Origin: SAR324 cluster bacterium
GTDB taxonomy: Bacteria > SAR324 > JACQKK01
Assembly (NCBI GenBank): GCA_022574555.1
Contig: JACZRV010000004.1
Location: 1-64,000, forward strand
Reading direction: 5' to 3'
DNA: 64,000 bases
A program made the translations under genes and the position numbers. The notes beneath the pieces were generated by a model, which made no database searches, was not told the origin of the DNA, and saw only the letters and a list, made by a program, of their open reading frames with translations. Below, piece after piece: positions 17,168-28,301 of the stretch. The stretch's first letter is position 1, and each line of letters starts with the position of its first letter.

Positions 17168-17890
17168 ATGCTAATATTGCAGGCTATGACGACCAATGAA
17201 CGCCCGGGTGAAGGGGAACCCGTAAACGAAGTCGGCGGCAACGGTGCCGTCGTGGAACAGACGTCAGTGGAGGAAAGCATTGTAGAAGGTGCTCCCGTAC
17301 CGGCTGCCGAGGAACACGGCCCCGAGTCGAATGAGCATGAACACCCAGGATCGGAGGAAGCCCAGGAGGCTGAACCGGAAGAGATTGTTGATGAAGCGCA
17401 AAAGGAGCCGCCGGTTGACTATCAGGACAAATACATTCGTCTCCACGCCGAGTTCGACAACTTCAAGAAAAGAATGTCCAAGGAAAAGTCCGAAACCTTG
17501 AAATATGCCCAGATGCCTTTGTTGCGAGACCTTACCGGCGTAATGGACAACCTGGAAAGAGCGGTCATTCACGCTAAAAACAATGAAAACCAAGATCAAC
17601 AGGCCTTCGTGACCGGCGTGGATATGGTCACCAGACAGATCGGCGGAATTTTTGAACGGTATGGCATGGTGCGCATTGAAGCCAAAGGCGAGTCTTTCGA
17701 TCCGACCCGGCACGAGGCGATTAGCGTCGTGGAAGATGCCGGCATTCCGGAAAATACCATCACTGAAGAGGTTCAAACCGGTTACTTCCTTCACGACCGC
17801 ATCGTGAGGCCGGCAATGGTGATGGTATCCAAGAAACCGGCGCCGGACACCGAAGACGGCGACGAGGCCGACGGTGAAACCAGCACATAG
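17168..17890 (+). CDS. grpE: Nucleotide exchange factor GrpE
   Basis: The 240-residue protein has an acidic, low-complexity N-terminal third (many Glu/Pro), then the long coiled coil starting DYQDKYIRLHAEFDNFKKRM, and the beta domain with FDPTRHEAISVVED and VQTGYFLHDRIVRPAMV. It releases ADP from DnaK. Start is uncertain: ATG 17168 is used, ATG 17186 (MTTNERPG) is an alternative. It lies 24 bp after hrcA and 62 bp before dnaK in one operon. The acidic N-terminus is longer than in E. coli GrpE (197 residues). Confidence 0.94.
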   Translation: MLILQAMTTNERPGEGEPVNEVGGNGAVVEQTSVEESIVEGAPVPAAEEHGPESNEHEHPGSEEAQEAEPEEIVDEAQKEPPVDYQDKYIRLHAEFDNFKKRMSKEKSETLKYAQMPLLRDLTGVMDNLERAVIHAKNNENQDQQAFVTGVDMVTRQIGGIFERYGMVRIEAKGESFDPTRHEAISVVEDAGIPENTITEEVQTGYFLHDRIVRPAMVMVSKKPAPDTEDGDEADGETST

Positions 17891-17952
17891 ATGAATCACG
17901 TGGCGGTCCATTGGCCAACAAAAATATACGACAACTCAGTTAAGGAAAAGTC

Positions 17953-19878
<1,926 letters not shown>

Positions 19879-19908
19879 CCGGGCCCAGGCAGGCCGCAAG
19901 GGGCGATC

Positions 19909-19975
19909 CCCAGTAATCCATGATTCGACGGGCCCCCGCCGGGCAACGGAGTCCGTCGAATCGATAATCACTGGG
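19909..19975 (+). promoter_or_regulatory. Long hairpin between dnaK and dnaJ
   Basis: GATTCGACGG (19922-19931) pairs perfectly with CCGTCGAATC (19953-19962), and CCCAGT (19909-19914) pairs with ACTGGG (19970-19975) around a symmetric internal loop of seven bases. No T-run follows, so it is not a classic terminator. It may be an mRNA processing or stability element setting the DnaK:DnaJ ratio. Confidence 0.55.
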
Positions 19976-20141
19976 TGGAGCGATAGGAAAAAAGGCTCGG
20001 GCCGGTCAAGACAGAAAATTGCCATGCGCGGCCGGTAATTTGCCACGGGCAGATCCTTTGCCTGAGAGCGCGGCCCCAGGACACGATCCAAGAGCACGGT
20101 TCGCGCCGCGCAGGCCCTGGTGGCCATAAGGAGTCAAACGC

Positions 20142-21269
20142 TTGGCGAAACGGGATTATTATGAGGTGCTGGGTGTTCCCCGAACAGCCAGCGAGGACGA
20201 TCTCAAGAAAGCCTACCGCAAGGTTGCCCTCATGTACCATCCGGACCGCAACCCGGATGACGATACCGCCGAACAAAAATTCAAGGAAGCCTCGGAAGCC
20301 TACTCGGTACTCAGCGACAAGGTGAAGCGGGCGCAATATGATCAGTTCGGCCACGTACCCGAGGGCATGGGGGCCGGCGCGGCCGGGTCCTCCGGTTTTG
20401 GTGGTTTCGGCGATATTTTCGGCGACATCTTCTCCGATTTCTTTGGCGCGGGATCGCGCACCCGAACGCGCCAGGGGGAACGGGGCTCCGACCTGCAGTA
20501 CAACCTGGAAATCTCCTTCGAGCAGGCCGCGTTCGGCCATTCCACCGAAATCAACATTCCGCGCATGGAGGAGTGCGATCGGTGCGGCGGCACGGGCGCG
20601 CGATCATCGAAGGATATCGACGTTTGCCCGATCTGCCAGGGATCCGGGCAGCAACGGATTCAGCAGGGATTTTTCAGCGTTTCGACCACCTGCAACCGCT
20701 GCCGGGGCATGGGGCGGATCGTCCACGCGCCGTGCGACAAATGCCAGGGACAAGGCCGGATTCGCCAATATCGCAAGCTCAAGGTCACCATCCCCCAGGG
20801 CATCGACAGCGGATCGCGCCTCAAGCTCAACGGAGAGGGTGAGGCCGGCCGCAACGGCGGCCCCCGCGGCGATTTGTACATCGGTGTTGCCGTAAGGCCC
20901 CATCCCTTCTTCCTGCGTGAGGAATACGATGTGCATTGCGAAGTGCCCATCTCCATCGTGCAGGCCGCCTTGGGTGCGGAGATCGTCGTGCCAACCCTGG
21001 ACGGCAAGGTGGAATTGAAGATACCCCCAGGCACTCAAAGCGGGCGCCATTTTAGACTGCGCGGCAAGGGCGTACCCCATATCCGCGGTTCGGGACGGGG
21101 CGACCAATACGTCGCGGCGGTCGTGGAAACCCCCACCAACCTGACCAGCCGGCAACGGGAATTACTGAAGGAATTTTCCAAAGAGGATAAAAAAGCCACG
21201 GCAGATAAAAACAAAAACTACCCCATCATGCAGAAGTTCCTCGACAAGATCAAAGACCTCGTCAGCTGA
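20142..21269 (+). CDS. dnaJ: Chaperone DnaJ (Hsp40)
   Basis: The 375-residue protein has the full type I architecture: J domain with YHPDRNPDD, a Gly/Phe-rich linker (about 75-110), four zinc-binding CxxCxGxG repeats ([32 protein letters not shown]) and the C-terminal substrate-binding domain. The start is TTG, supported by TAAGGAG eight bases upstream and by the standard [12 protein letters not shown]-terminus. It lies 263 bp after dnaK, an unusually long gap occupied by a hairpin, and may be read from the hrcA promoter. Confidence 0.97.
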   Translation: MAKRDYYEVLGVPRTASEDDLKKAYRKVALMYHPDRNPDDDTAEQKFKEASEAYSVLSDKVKRAQYDQFGHVPEGMGAGAAGSSGFGGFGDIFGDIFSDFFGAGSRTRTRQGERGSDLQYNLEISFEQAAFGHSTEINIPRMEECDRCGGTGARSSKDIDVCPICQGSGQQRIQQGFFSVSTTCNRCRGMGRIVHAPCDKCQGQGRIRQYRKLKVTIPQGIDSGSRLKLNGEGEAGRNGGPRGDLYIGVAVRPHPFFLREEYDVHCEVPISIVQAALGAEIVVPTLDGKVELKIPPGTQSGRHFRLRGKGVPHIRGSGRGDQYVAAVVETPTNLTSRQRELLKEFSKEDKKATADKNKNYPIMQKFLDKIKDLVS

Positions 21270-21611
21270 AAGCCAATTCTCCCCGGACGGGAGCGACGCC
21301 CACAATATTCCCCCTGCCGTTCATCACCCACCTCACCCCGCACGTATCCATACCGCCCGACCGCTTCGCGCTACATCACATTAACCGCTTGCCGATCGAT
21401 ATTTTTACTTGGACTTAGCGTCGTCGTGCTCCGTCGCGCGGCGGTAGAAGGTGAGTCCCTTTGTCGGCGCAGCATGCCAAGGCATCATACGCGGCAGTTT
21501 GTTTACGTCATTGTTGGACTATTTGATTTTGCTTGATATCAGAAATAGAATTGAACATAATTCGACTGTTATTTAGTTGGCCGGAAAGTCACCCAGATAG
21601 GAGGAGACGTC
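21270..21611. other. Intergenic gap, 342 bp
   Basis: No gene is seen. A weak hairpin (ctccc/gggag, 21277-21292) just after dnaJ lacks a T-run. The right half becomes AT-rich (from about 21500) and probably holds the promoter of the following lipoprotein; AGGAGG at 21599-21604 is a strong ribosome binding site. Confidence 0.5.
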
Positions 21612-21690
21612 ATGAACCGCAAATCGCTTTTCAGCCTGAAATTGCGAATCTCGATCCGTTCTTGCCACACTCTGGCCCTGGGCTATCGTC

Positions 21691-23337
21691 ATGGCCTTGG
21701 TGCTGGGGTTCTCCGCTTGTGAGGGGGACAAAAAAAAGGTTAAGACCAAAGCCGTGCCCACGGCAACCATCGACTCCCCAGGCAGCGAACTGAAGGTGCC
21801 CTTTGGGCTTCCAATAGATTTTACAGGCTCCGGCAGTGGCGGGGATGGAACGCTCGATTATCAATGGAATTTCGACGTCAACGGCGTGGGGGGCGGGCCG
21901 TCGGCTTCTACTGATCAGGACCCGGGGGACGTCACCTTCATCAACGCCGGGGATTACCTTGTGCGCCTTACCGTCACTGACGGCGACGGCGACACCTCGA
22001 CCGACGAGATCACCATCACCGTCAACGATCCGTTCAGCGGATATACGACGGTGGAGGTATTTGACGATTATATTTTTGATGCCCCCATAGCCATTCCCGA
22101 ATTCAGCCGAGAGATCGTGGACGGTGAGTTGATTGTAATCATGAACGTCGGTACAGGTATCAATCTGGAACGCGCAATAAATCACTATCCGGTGAATACG
22201 TCTACCATTACTCGTTTCGGTGTCGATGTACGGATAGATCAAATTACAGTCGATCCGGGCGCGACTGTAGTCAGTTTGGTTGGAAGCTTTTATAACGACG
22301 GCTCCTCAAGCAGTCTAGAAGACCAAACTGGTGAAATCCGTGCGGAAATATTCACCTACGCGAATTCTAGCGATGGGATAATTAGTATCAACTGGGGGAT
22401 ACTTCGTTGCACTGATCCAGATTGTGATTCATTAGAAGATGTGGCAAGTGGCGATTTTGGTAACTTAAGCGTGGGCATGAAGCGCACTTTCTCCATTGAG
22501 TTCGATGGAGACTCTACGTTCACTTTCTCTGTTGATGGCGAAACACCCGCTATGGTCGACTCAGGACACACATACGGCGGTCCCTCCGTCGTCGGCGGTG
22601 GGATGTTTTTCGGTTCATTTGTTGCTAACCCTGGCGATACCACCTCAATCACAGTGGCTTTCGATAACGTTGTGGTCAATGGCTCGCTCTACGATGACTT
22701 CTCCGGCGGCGAAATTGATCCAACCAAATGGTTTTTTGACAGCTTGGCGCCAAATATTTCCGGTGGCGTGCTGAACCTTTTTAAGGAAGGTGACGTCAAT
22801 TTGACGGAGCCTACCACAATCGCTGACGCTGATTTCCTCCAGTTTTCTACCGGATATTTTCCTATCGCCATGCAAATTGATGTATCGGTTGATGATTTCG
22901 TGAAGAACATTGATGCGGGCGGCGCGACTACAGGTTTATTGACAAGTTATACCAATACACTCGGAGAAGAGGTGATCTCTGGTTTACAAATTTATGGCAT
23001 TCCAAATAACGTTCTGAACGTGAGAGCAGTACTGGGTCAATGTGAGGCTGGTACTTATACCGGATGCGATATATTTGTCCTGGAATCCTCCTCACTTGAA
23101 CTTTTCACCAATTTATCATCCGGGCAATTTTATACACTGAAGATGGCATTCGATGGAATCTACATGACCTATCAAGTAGATAGTGAAACTCCGATCTCTA
23201 TCCGACCAGCATCTGAAATGGCGAGCGGAAACTGGGCGGCAATCTATCACGCAATAGAAAGCAATTTCCCGGAGCAGGTACTGACGGATGAATATATGGC
23301 CATTCAATCGCGCGTAGACAACCTGATGTTCAAATAG
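21691..23337 (+). CDS. PKD-domain lipoprotein, probably frameshifted at its start
   Basis: The frame encodes a surface protein with a lipobox-like LGFSAC, a Gly/Thr-rich PKD-like domain (residues about 25-115: VPFGLPIDFTGSG, YQWNFDVNG, DYLVRLTVTDGDGD), then two beta-rich halves that resemble laminin-G/glucanase-like sandwiches (FDDYIFDAP and YDDFSGGEIDPTKWFF openings). At the annotated ATG the signal peptide would have only nine residues before Cys. A strong AGGAGG and ATG at 21612 start another frame (MNRKSLFSLKLRISIR) that would fuse to LATLWPWAIVMALVLGFSAC here after a one-base shift near 21658, giving a perfect signal peptide. Base composition is more AT-rich than neighbours, suggesting transfer. 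Function unknown, probably adhesion or glycan binding. Confidence 0.7.
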   Translation: MALVLGFSACEGDKKKVKTKAVPTATIDSPGSELKVPFGLPIDFTGSGSGGDGTLDYQWNFDVNGVGGGPSASTDQDPGDVTFINAGDYLVRLTVTDGDGDTSTDEITITVNDPFSGYTTVEVFDDYIFDAPIAIPEFSREIVDGELIVIMNVGTGINLERAINHYPVNTSTITRFGVDVRIDQITVDPGATVVSLVGSFYNDGSSSSLEDQTGEIRAEIFTYANSSDGIISINWGILRCTDPDCDSLEDVASGDFGNLSVGMKRTFSIEFDGDSTFTFSVDGETPAMVDSGHTYGGPSVVGGGMFFGSFVANPGDTTSITVAFDNVVVNGSLYDDFSGGEIDPTKWFFDSLAPNISGGVLNLFKEGDVNLTEPTTIADADFLQFSTGYFPIAMQIDVSVDDFVKNIDAGGATTGLLTSYTNTLGEEVISGLQIYGIPNNVLNVRAVLGQCEAGTYTGCDIFVLESSSLELFTNLSSGQFYTLKMAFDGIYMTYQVDSETPISIRPASEMASGNWAAIYHAIESNFPEQVLTDEYMAIQSRVDNLMFK

Positions 23338-23370
23338 GTGAATTTGGGCGTCAGCATGACGGAATTCCCC

Positions 23371-23480
23371 CACCCTGACCCTCCCCCACGCTGTGGGGGA
23401 GGGGACTCGTGCGGAACCCCCATCCTGGCCCTCCCCCATCCTTCGACAGGTTCAGGACAGGCTCGGTGGGGAGGGGATAT
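23371..23480. repeat. Two tandem GC-rich hairpin units
   Basis: CCCTCCCCCA (23379-23388) and TGGGGGAGGG (23394-23403) form a perfect 10-bp stem with a five-base loop; a second related unit follows (catcctggccctccccca ... ggtggggagggg). The insert cttcgacaggttcaggacag is of a type seen as dispersed repeats in many genomes. The first hairpin may also end transcription of the lipoprotein gene. Confidence 0.65.
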
Positions 23481-23618
23481 CCCATAGGAAAGATTCGAGA
23501 ATCACTCCCGGCATGCGACGTAACCACCCGAGTTGATCCGTTTCGCATTCGCGAGATGACGTTACTCCGTCCGCCTGACAAGGGAGCCACAAGCAACTGT
23601 CTCGAAGGCCGCAGGCTA

Positions 23619-24206
23619 CTATGGCTTGGGCAGGTCCGTGTGATCGGTGATAATTTTGTCCACCAGGCCGTATTCCTTGGCTTCCTCCGCAGACAGCCAT
23701 TTGTCCCGGTCGATATCCTTGGAGACCGTCTCCTGGCTCTTGCCGGTCAAGTCGGCATAGAGCTCGATGATGCGATCCCGGTCCTTCAGGATCTCCTTGG
23801 CCTGGATTTCCAGGTCGCTGGCACGGCCCTGGTAGCCCATCAAAAGGGGCTGGTGAATGAGAAACTTCGCATGGGGCAGGGCGTAGCGGTTGCCCGTGCT
23901 CGCCGCCAGGGGAATGATCGAGCCCATGCTGGCCGCCAGTCCCACGACCACGGTGGTCACGGGGGTGGCCACGAAGCGGATCATGTCGTAGATGGCGAAC
24001 CCAGAATAAACCTCACCACCGGGCGAATTGATCAACATGGTGATGCGCTTGCCAGGATCGGCGTGCATCAGCAGCATGAGCTGGGTCATCACCTTCGCTG
24101 CCATATCCGAATCCACGGAAGCGGACAGGATGATGGTGCGGGAATCCAGCAATCGCTCGGCGATACTGCGAGGTTCCTCTTCCTTTTTTCCGTCGTCCTT
24201 GGCCAA
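23619..24206 (-). CDS. clpP: ATP-dependent Clp protease proteolytic subunit
   Basis: The protein of about 195 residues has the Clp protease fold with an intact catalytic triad: Ser in AASMGSII, His in LIHQPLL and Asp in DIDRDKWLS. INSPGGEVYSGFAIYD and YQGRASDLEIQAKEIL are family hallmarks. It forms the tetradecameric chamber fed by ClpX or ClpA, neither of which is here. The start is TTG: GTGAGG fits TTG 24206 (LAKDDGKK) better than TTG 24212. It lies downstream of rplL on the same strand, 288 bp away, where rpoB would be expected. Confidence 0.94.
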   Translation of the reverse strand: MAKDDGKKEEEPRSIAERLLDSRTIILSASVDSDMAAKVMTQLMLLMHADPGKRITMLINSPGGEVYSGFAIYDMIRFVATPVTTVVVGLAASMGSIIPLAASTGNRYALPHAKFLIHQPLLMGYQGRASDLEIQAKEILKDRDRIIELYADLTGKSQETVSKDIDRDKWLSAEEAKEYGLVDKIITDHTDLPKP

Positions 24207-24225
24207 GATCAAGCCTCACAAAATA

Positions 24226-24320
24226 AACTGTGATTTATTGCCTCCGGCGGGAAGGGGGACACGATGCCATGTTATTGGCCCCCTCCTCCCCCTGGCAGGG
24301 GTGTACGGACACGGCATGCC
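24226..24320 (-). repeat. Palindromic intergenic element, copy 2
   Basis: On the minus strand this contains cagggggaggaggggg, then tcccccttcccgccgg and aggcaataaatcac. The last part matches the end of the copy at 56881-56930 (cttcccgccggaagcaataa). It lies between clpP and rplL and carries no gene. Confidence 0.6.
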
Positions 24321-24494
24321 GGGTGTCCCTACCCTGGCACCCCAATCAGGCCATCTATTCCAATGGTTTTAGTCGGAACTCATTTCCATGGTAATAGCGC
24401 CGTTGCGGTAACCTGGGAGCGCACGGGAAGACAGGCTCCCTCGTACATTGACCGTTTTCCGCCAAGTGTTCCGCTGCCGGCGTTTGCGGAGCGT

Positions 24495-24881
24495 CTACTT
24501 GATTTCGACCAGCGCGCCGACTTCCTCCAATTGCTTCTTGACGGCCTCGGCCTCCTCCTTGGTCAGTCCTTCTTTCACCGTGTTGGGTGCTCCTTCGACA
24601 AATTCCTTGGCCTCCTTCAGACCCAGGCCCGTGAGGGTGCGCACCTCCTTGATGACGTTGATCTTTTTATCACCTGCGGCGTTGAGCACCACATCGAAGG
24701 AAGTCTTTTCCTCCTCGACAGCGGGCGCGCCCGCCCCAGCCCCTGGAGCAGCGGCAACAGCCACCGGTACCGCGGCCGAGACGCCGAATTTATCCTCGAG
24801 TTCCTTCACCATTTCGGAAAGGTCCAGCACGGACATGCTGGAGATGAACTCGATCACCTGCTCTTTTGTAATTTCTGCCAT
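24495..24881 (-). CDS. rplL: Ribosomal protein bL12 (L7/L12)
   Basis: The 128-residue protein has the N-terminal dimerisation domain ([29 protein letters not shown]), an Ala/Gly/Pro-rich hinge (about 40-58), and the C-terminal factor-binding domain with [30 protein letters not shown] and VEGAP. It forms the ribosomal stalk with L10 and recruits GTPase factors. The ATG was chosen by the conserved start; upstream residues in the same frame are not family-like. It is the last ribosomal gene in rplKAJL; rpoB does not follow. Confidence 0.97.
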   Translation of the reverse strand: MAEITKEQVIEFISSMSVLDLSEMVKELEDKFGVSAAVPVAVAAAPGAGAGAPAVEEEKTSFDVVLNAAGDKKINVIKEVRTLTGLGLKEAKEFVEGAPNTVKEGLTKEEAEAVKKQLEEVGALVEIK

Positions 24882-25102
24882 TTTTAGATATTCCTTGATG
24901 GAAGATTTCGGGAACGAATGGGCGCTACCGCAATCGGTTGATTTGGTTGGCTCCGTGCCGTTCACATCGATCGGCAGGTCAAAGAATTTTTTCCCCCCGC
25001 CTCATGACCCTGATTGAATTTCTGACGTCAGCGTCCGGATACCGCCAGTACGCCACACCGGCTCCACCGGTCAAGATCTCCGCCGTTTAAGATTTCTGTC
25101 GT

Positions 25103-25633
25103 TCAAGATGCGCCGCGTGCCTCGGCCAAGGCAGAAAGCGTTCGTGCAAAGGATGCCGGAACTTCATTCAGGGTACGCACCAGATGGGACGCGGGCGCCT
25201 GCAGCATCGAGAGGAACTGGGCGATCAATTCGTCCCGGGACGGCAGAGTGGCGAGAGACTTCACGCCCTCGCCGTCCAGCTTTTGCCCCACGGTGCCTTT
25301 GACCAACATTCCGGCAATAACGGAGAATTTTTTATTCTCTATTTGGTAGGCGGCCACCACCTTGGCGGGGGCCACGGGATCATCCGCATAGACGAAGGCA
25401 CGGGTATCTATAATGTCTCCGCTAAATTCCTCGAAAGGTGTGCCCTTGATGGCGATCTTGGCCAGATTGTTTTTCAGGACGCGCATTTGGGCCGATGCGT
25501 CGCGCAATCTTCGGCGAAGGGTGTTGGCATCCTCCACCGAGAGCCCACGGAAATCGACCAGAAAACCGGCCTGGGCCTTGGCAAACATCTCGTTCATGGA
25601 AGCGACGAGGGCTTCCTTGGTTGCTCGATCCAA
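25103..25633 (-). CDS. rplJ: Ribosomal protein uL10
   Basis: The 176-residue protein has the L10 N-terminal RNA-binding fold (AGFLVDFRGLSVEDANTLRRRLR, MRVLKNNLAKIA) and the C-terminal helix that binds L12 dimers. The start is TTG, supported by AGGAG seven bases upstream and the typical DRATKEALV opening. It lies 221 bp before rplL and has a 397-bp untranslated region on its 5' side, where a regulatory leader is likely. Confidence 0.96.
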   Translation of the reverse strand: MDRATKEALVASMNEMFAKAQAGFLVDFRGLSVEDANTLRRRLRDASAQMRVLKNNLAKIAIKGTPFEEFSGDIIDTRAFVYADDPVAPAKVVAAYQIENKKFSVIAGMLVKGTVGQKLDGEGVKSLATLPSRDELIAQFLSMLQAPASHLVRTLNEVPASFARTLSALAEARGAS

Positions 25634-25699
25634 TGTCGTCTCCTATCGTTGTGCCGCTTAACGGTGCATTTTACCGTGCAATTATCCGTACAATTATAA

Positions 25700-26000
25700 A
25701 AACTATGCATTTCTGAGGGTCGCAGCCGCAATCAGTCGACCCGCTGATCGTGGGTTGCTGTTACGACGGGCGGACGGTGCCTAATCCATCGGCACCTGCC
25801 GCCGATCTCGATCAATGACGAATACCTGTTGGGAGGAGAATCGGAGAGGTGGAGCGAGAGGCCATGGGTGAAAAACCACCCCGCCACTAAAAGAGGGGAG
25901 TCCTTCGCATGGAAGGGCTTATCTCCGATGCCTCGGTAGGGTGTTCAGTTTCAGCGGATGGCAGCTACCCCGCCCCTACGGTCTTCGACATCAGCACGCG
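25700..26000 (-). promoter_or_regulatory. Candidate L10 leader (rplJL autoregulatory RNA)
   Basis: The 397-bp gap between rplA and rplJ (25634-26030) has no gene. On the minus strand it contains taccgaggcatcgg near 25930-25945, resembling the CUGCCGAGG motif of L10 leaders, with GC-rich arms around it (cccctcttttagtggcgggg). L10-L12 complexes bind such leaders and repress rplJL translation. Exact ends are not resolved. Confidence 0.45.
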
Positions 26001-26030
26001 TTGTAAAATCAGATGTTGGCGATCCTCGTA

Positions 26031-26723
26031 TCAAATAAAAGATTGCGGATCGAGCCGAATGCCCGGTCCCATGGTGGTATTCAGCGTGATTCCGCGCAGA
26101 TAGACGCCCTTGATCGTGGACGGTCTCATCCGTTTCACGGTTTCTACCAGCACGGTGATGTTTTCCTCCAATTTCTCCGGCTCGAAGGAGGCGCGGCCGA
26201 CGGGAACGTGCACGATGCCAGCCTTGTCGACCCGGAACGCCACCTGACCCGCCTTGATGCTCTTCACCGCGGCCCCGATATCCATGCTGACCGTTCCCGA
26301 TTTGGGATTGGGCATCAACCCGCGCGGGCCGAGAATCTTGCCCACTTTTCCGACTTGGCCCATCATGTCGGGTGTGGCGACCACCCTGTCAAACTCGAGC
26401 CAGCCTCCCTTGATCTTCTCGACGATTTCCTCGCCACCCACGATGTCGGCGCCGGCCTCCTCGGCCTCCGTGGCCTTGGCTCCTTTGGCCAAGGCGAGCA
26501 CACGAACCATTTTGCCCGTGCCGTGGGGCAGCGCGCAGGTGCCGCGTACCATCTGGTCCGCCTTGCGCGGATCGACGCCGAGCCGCAAGGCAATATCGAC
26601 ACTTTCGTCGAATTTGGCGCCCGAGATTTTTTTTACCGTTTCCACGGCGTCTTTGAGCGGCATGGCCTGGGAACGATCCACGGATTCGGCCCACGCCCGC
26701 ATGCGCTTGGATTTTTTGCCCAT
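26031..26723 (-). CDS. rplA: Ribosomal protein uL1
   Basis: The 230-residue protein matches L1 throughout: [10 protein letters not shown] start, [20 protein letters not shown], the hallmark [18 protein letters not shown] near residue 130, and [12 protein letters not shown]. It binds 23S rRNA at the L1 stalk and in many bacteria also represses its own rplK-rplA mRNA. The ATG is 13 bp after rplK, so the two are coupled. Confidence 0.98.
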   Translation of the reverse strand: MGKKSKRMRAWAESVDRSQAMPLKDAVETVKKISGAKFDESVDIALRLGVDPRKADQMVRGTCALPHGTGKMVRVLALAKGAKATEAEEAGADIVGGEEIVEKIKGGWLEFDRVVATPDMMGQVGKVGKILGPRGLMPNPKSGTVSMDIGAAVKSIKAGQVAFRVDKAGIVHVPVGRASFEPEKLEENITVLVETVKRMRPSTIKGVYLRGITLNTTMGPGIRLDPQSFI

Positions 26724-26736
26724 CGCCTGATGACTC

Positions 26737-27162
26737 CTATTCCGCTACTTCCACGCCCATGGAGCGGGCCGTGCCGCCGATGATGCGCATCGCGGCCTCG
26801 ATATCGTAGCAATTCATGTCCACCATTTTCGTGCGGGCGATCGATTCGATCTGAGCCCGGGTGAGGGTGCCGACTTTTTCCTTATTGGGCTCCGGCGAGC
26901 CTTTTTCCAGGTTCAGCTCCTTCTTAATCAGCACGGCCGCGGGCGGTGTCTTGGTGATGAACGTAAAGGAGCGATCCTGATATACCGTAATGACTACCGG
27001 AATGATGGTGCCGTCCTGAGAGCCGGTTTGCGCATTGAAGCTCTTGCAAAACTCCATGATGTTCAGCCCGTGAGGGCCCAAGGCCGGACCCACGGGAGGC
27101 GAGGGCGTCGCCCTGCCGCCGGGAATCTGAAGCTTGATCTGTGCTGTGACCTTTTTTGCCAT
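26737..27162 (-). CDS. rplK: Ribosomal protein uL11
   Basis: The 141-residue protein has the usual L11 length and wording: [46 protein letters not shown] and the C-terminal [13 protein letters not shown]. It binds the GTPase-associated centre of 23S rRNA and is needed for the stringent response. It follows nusG by 104 bp and precedes rplA. Confidence 0.98.
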   Translation of the reverse strand: MAKKVTAQIKLQIPGGRATPSPPVGPALGPHGLNIMEFCKSFNAQTGSQDGTIIPVVITVYQDRSFTFITKTPPAAVLIKKELNLEKGSPEPNKEKVGTLTRAQIESIARTKMVDMNCYDIEAAMRIIGGTARSMGVEVAE

Positions 27163-27266
27163 GTCTGCCGTCGTGTCTGGGGTTCCTGGAACTTGCGCAT
27201 GTTGCGCGGGAGCGCTGCGAATAGCCGACGACTATTTTTTCCTCCGCAATATCCGTCGCGGATTGA

Positions 27267-27836
27267 TCATTCAGTTTGGGCCTTGACCTTGTCGAAATCC
27301 AGTTCCACCGGGGTCGACCGGCCCAGGATGCTGATCAGAATCCGCAACTTCTTTTTCTCGCTGTTGACCTCGTCCACCTTGCCGCCGAAGTTGGCGAAGG
27401 GACCATCGATGACGATCACCTGCTGCCCAATCTCGAATTCCTTGCCCAGCGCGACGGTGGTGATGCCCTCATCGATCTGGGCGTGAATTTTGGTCAGTTC
27501 CTCGTCGCGGAGCGGCAACGGATCGCGGTTGTTGCCCCCCACAAATCCGGATACGCGGGGAATGTTCATCAAAACGTGCCATAGCTCGTCGGTGAGCTTC
27601 ATCTTGATGAGAACGTATCCCGGAAAATAGACGACGTGGGTCGTGCGCCTTTTCCCATGTTTGACCCGGGTCACGTCCTCACCGGGGACGAAGATCTCCT
27701 CGACCAGGGTATCCAACCGCTCGATCTTCAGTTTTTCCGTCAGGGTCTTTTTGACCCGATTTTCGTAACCCGAGTAAGTCTGGAGGATATACCATTTGTA
27801 ATCTGGCGACCCCGTGGCTTCCATTGCTTCGGACAT
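27267..27836 (-). CDS. nusG: Transcription termination/antitermination factor NusG
   Basis: The 189-residue protein has the NGN domain (KWYILQTYSGYENRVKKTL, VYFPGYVLIKMKL, PRVSGFVGG) and a C-terminal KOW domain (VIVIDGPFANFGGKVDEV). It binds RNA polymerase and couples it to Rho or to the ribosome. Usual length for the family. It is 11 bp after secE, the standard secE-nusG pair. Confidence 0.97.
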   Translation of the reverse strand: MSEAMEATGSPDYKWYILQTYSGYENRVKKTLTEKLKIERLDTLVEEIFVPGEDVTRVKHGKRRTTHVVYFPGYVLIKMKLTDELWHVLMNIPRVSGFVGGNNRDPLPLRDEELTKIHAQIDEGITTVALGKEFEIGQQVIVIDGPFANFGGKVDEVNSEKKKLRILISILGRSTPVELDFDKVKAQTE

Positions 27837-27847
27837 GTCGCTCGCCC

Positions 27848-28039
27848 TTACTTGATGACTAGTTTCACCGCTTCGGACAATCCGAGGTCCACCAGACCCA
27901 AAAATGCCGCGACGGTGAGACTCAGGACCAAAACAACGCCGGTCGACTGCAGCGTGGCTTCACGGGAAGGATAACTGACCCGCTTGAACTCGGACTGCAC
28001 GTCCACAAAAAACGACTTGATTGCGTTGAACAGTTTCAC
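27848..28039 (-). CDS. secE: Preprotein translocase subunit SecE
   Basis: This 63-residue protein is the short, single-helix form. FFVDVQSEFKRVSYPSREATLQST is the amphipathic cytoplasmic segment and VVLVLSLTVAAFLGLVDLGL the membrane helix. The start is GTG. It stabilises SecY. The order tRNA-Trp, secE, nusG, rplK is the conserved one. Confidence 0.93.
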   Translation of the reverse strand: MKLFNAIKSFFVDVQSEFKRVSYPSREATLQSTGVVLVLSLTVAAFLGLVDLGLSEAVKLVIK

Positions 28040-28196
28040 GTTTTGCGTCCTTGTCGATCAGGGTGACCGCAGGATCTTATCCGATCCATCGACCGCGTAA
28101 CCACTCTACCGCAAATGCGGCCTTGATGCATCGTTCGTTTCGGCACCTCGTGCCCCCCGGCACGAACCGAAGATGGCAAGAAGCCCTCAGGCTATT

Positions 28197-28220
28197 GTAG
28201 CAGGCCAAGTAGCAGGCCAG
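28197..28220. repeat. 12-bp tandem duplication at the tRNA-Trp 3' end
   Basis: gtagcaggccaa and gtagcaggccag are adjacent. The second copy contains the acceptor 3' strand of tRNA-Trp, so the duplication leaves a second acceptor-like strand just downstream of the tRNA in its transcript. Confidence 0.75.
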
Positions 28221-28286
28221 GAGGGATTCGAACCCACAACAGCCGGTTTTGGAGACCGGTGCTCTACCAATTGGAGCTACTGGCCT
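28213..28286 (-). tRNA. tRNA-Trp (CCA anticodon)
   Basis: On the minus strand a full cloverleaf can be drawn: acceptor AGGCCAG/CTGGCCT with G discriminator, D arm GCTC..GAGC, anticodon stem CCGGT/ACCGG around loop CTCCAAA (anticodon CCA), and T loop TTCGAAT. The T stem has one T-T mismatch. CCA is not encoded. It lies between rpmG and secE. Confidence 0.95.
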
Positions 28287-28301
28287 GTGAAGGAATCGGG
28301 C

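Noticed and set aside
23371-23480. Simple Rho-independent terminator for the lipoprotein gene
   Set aside because: The stem is strong but has no T-run and is part of a two-unit repeat, so it is listed as a repeat with possible termination role.
23409-24233. 274-codon plus-strand frame opposite clpP
   Set aside because: It is the antisense shadow of clpP, whose protein is unmistakable.
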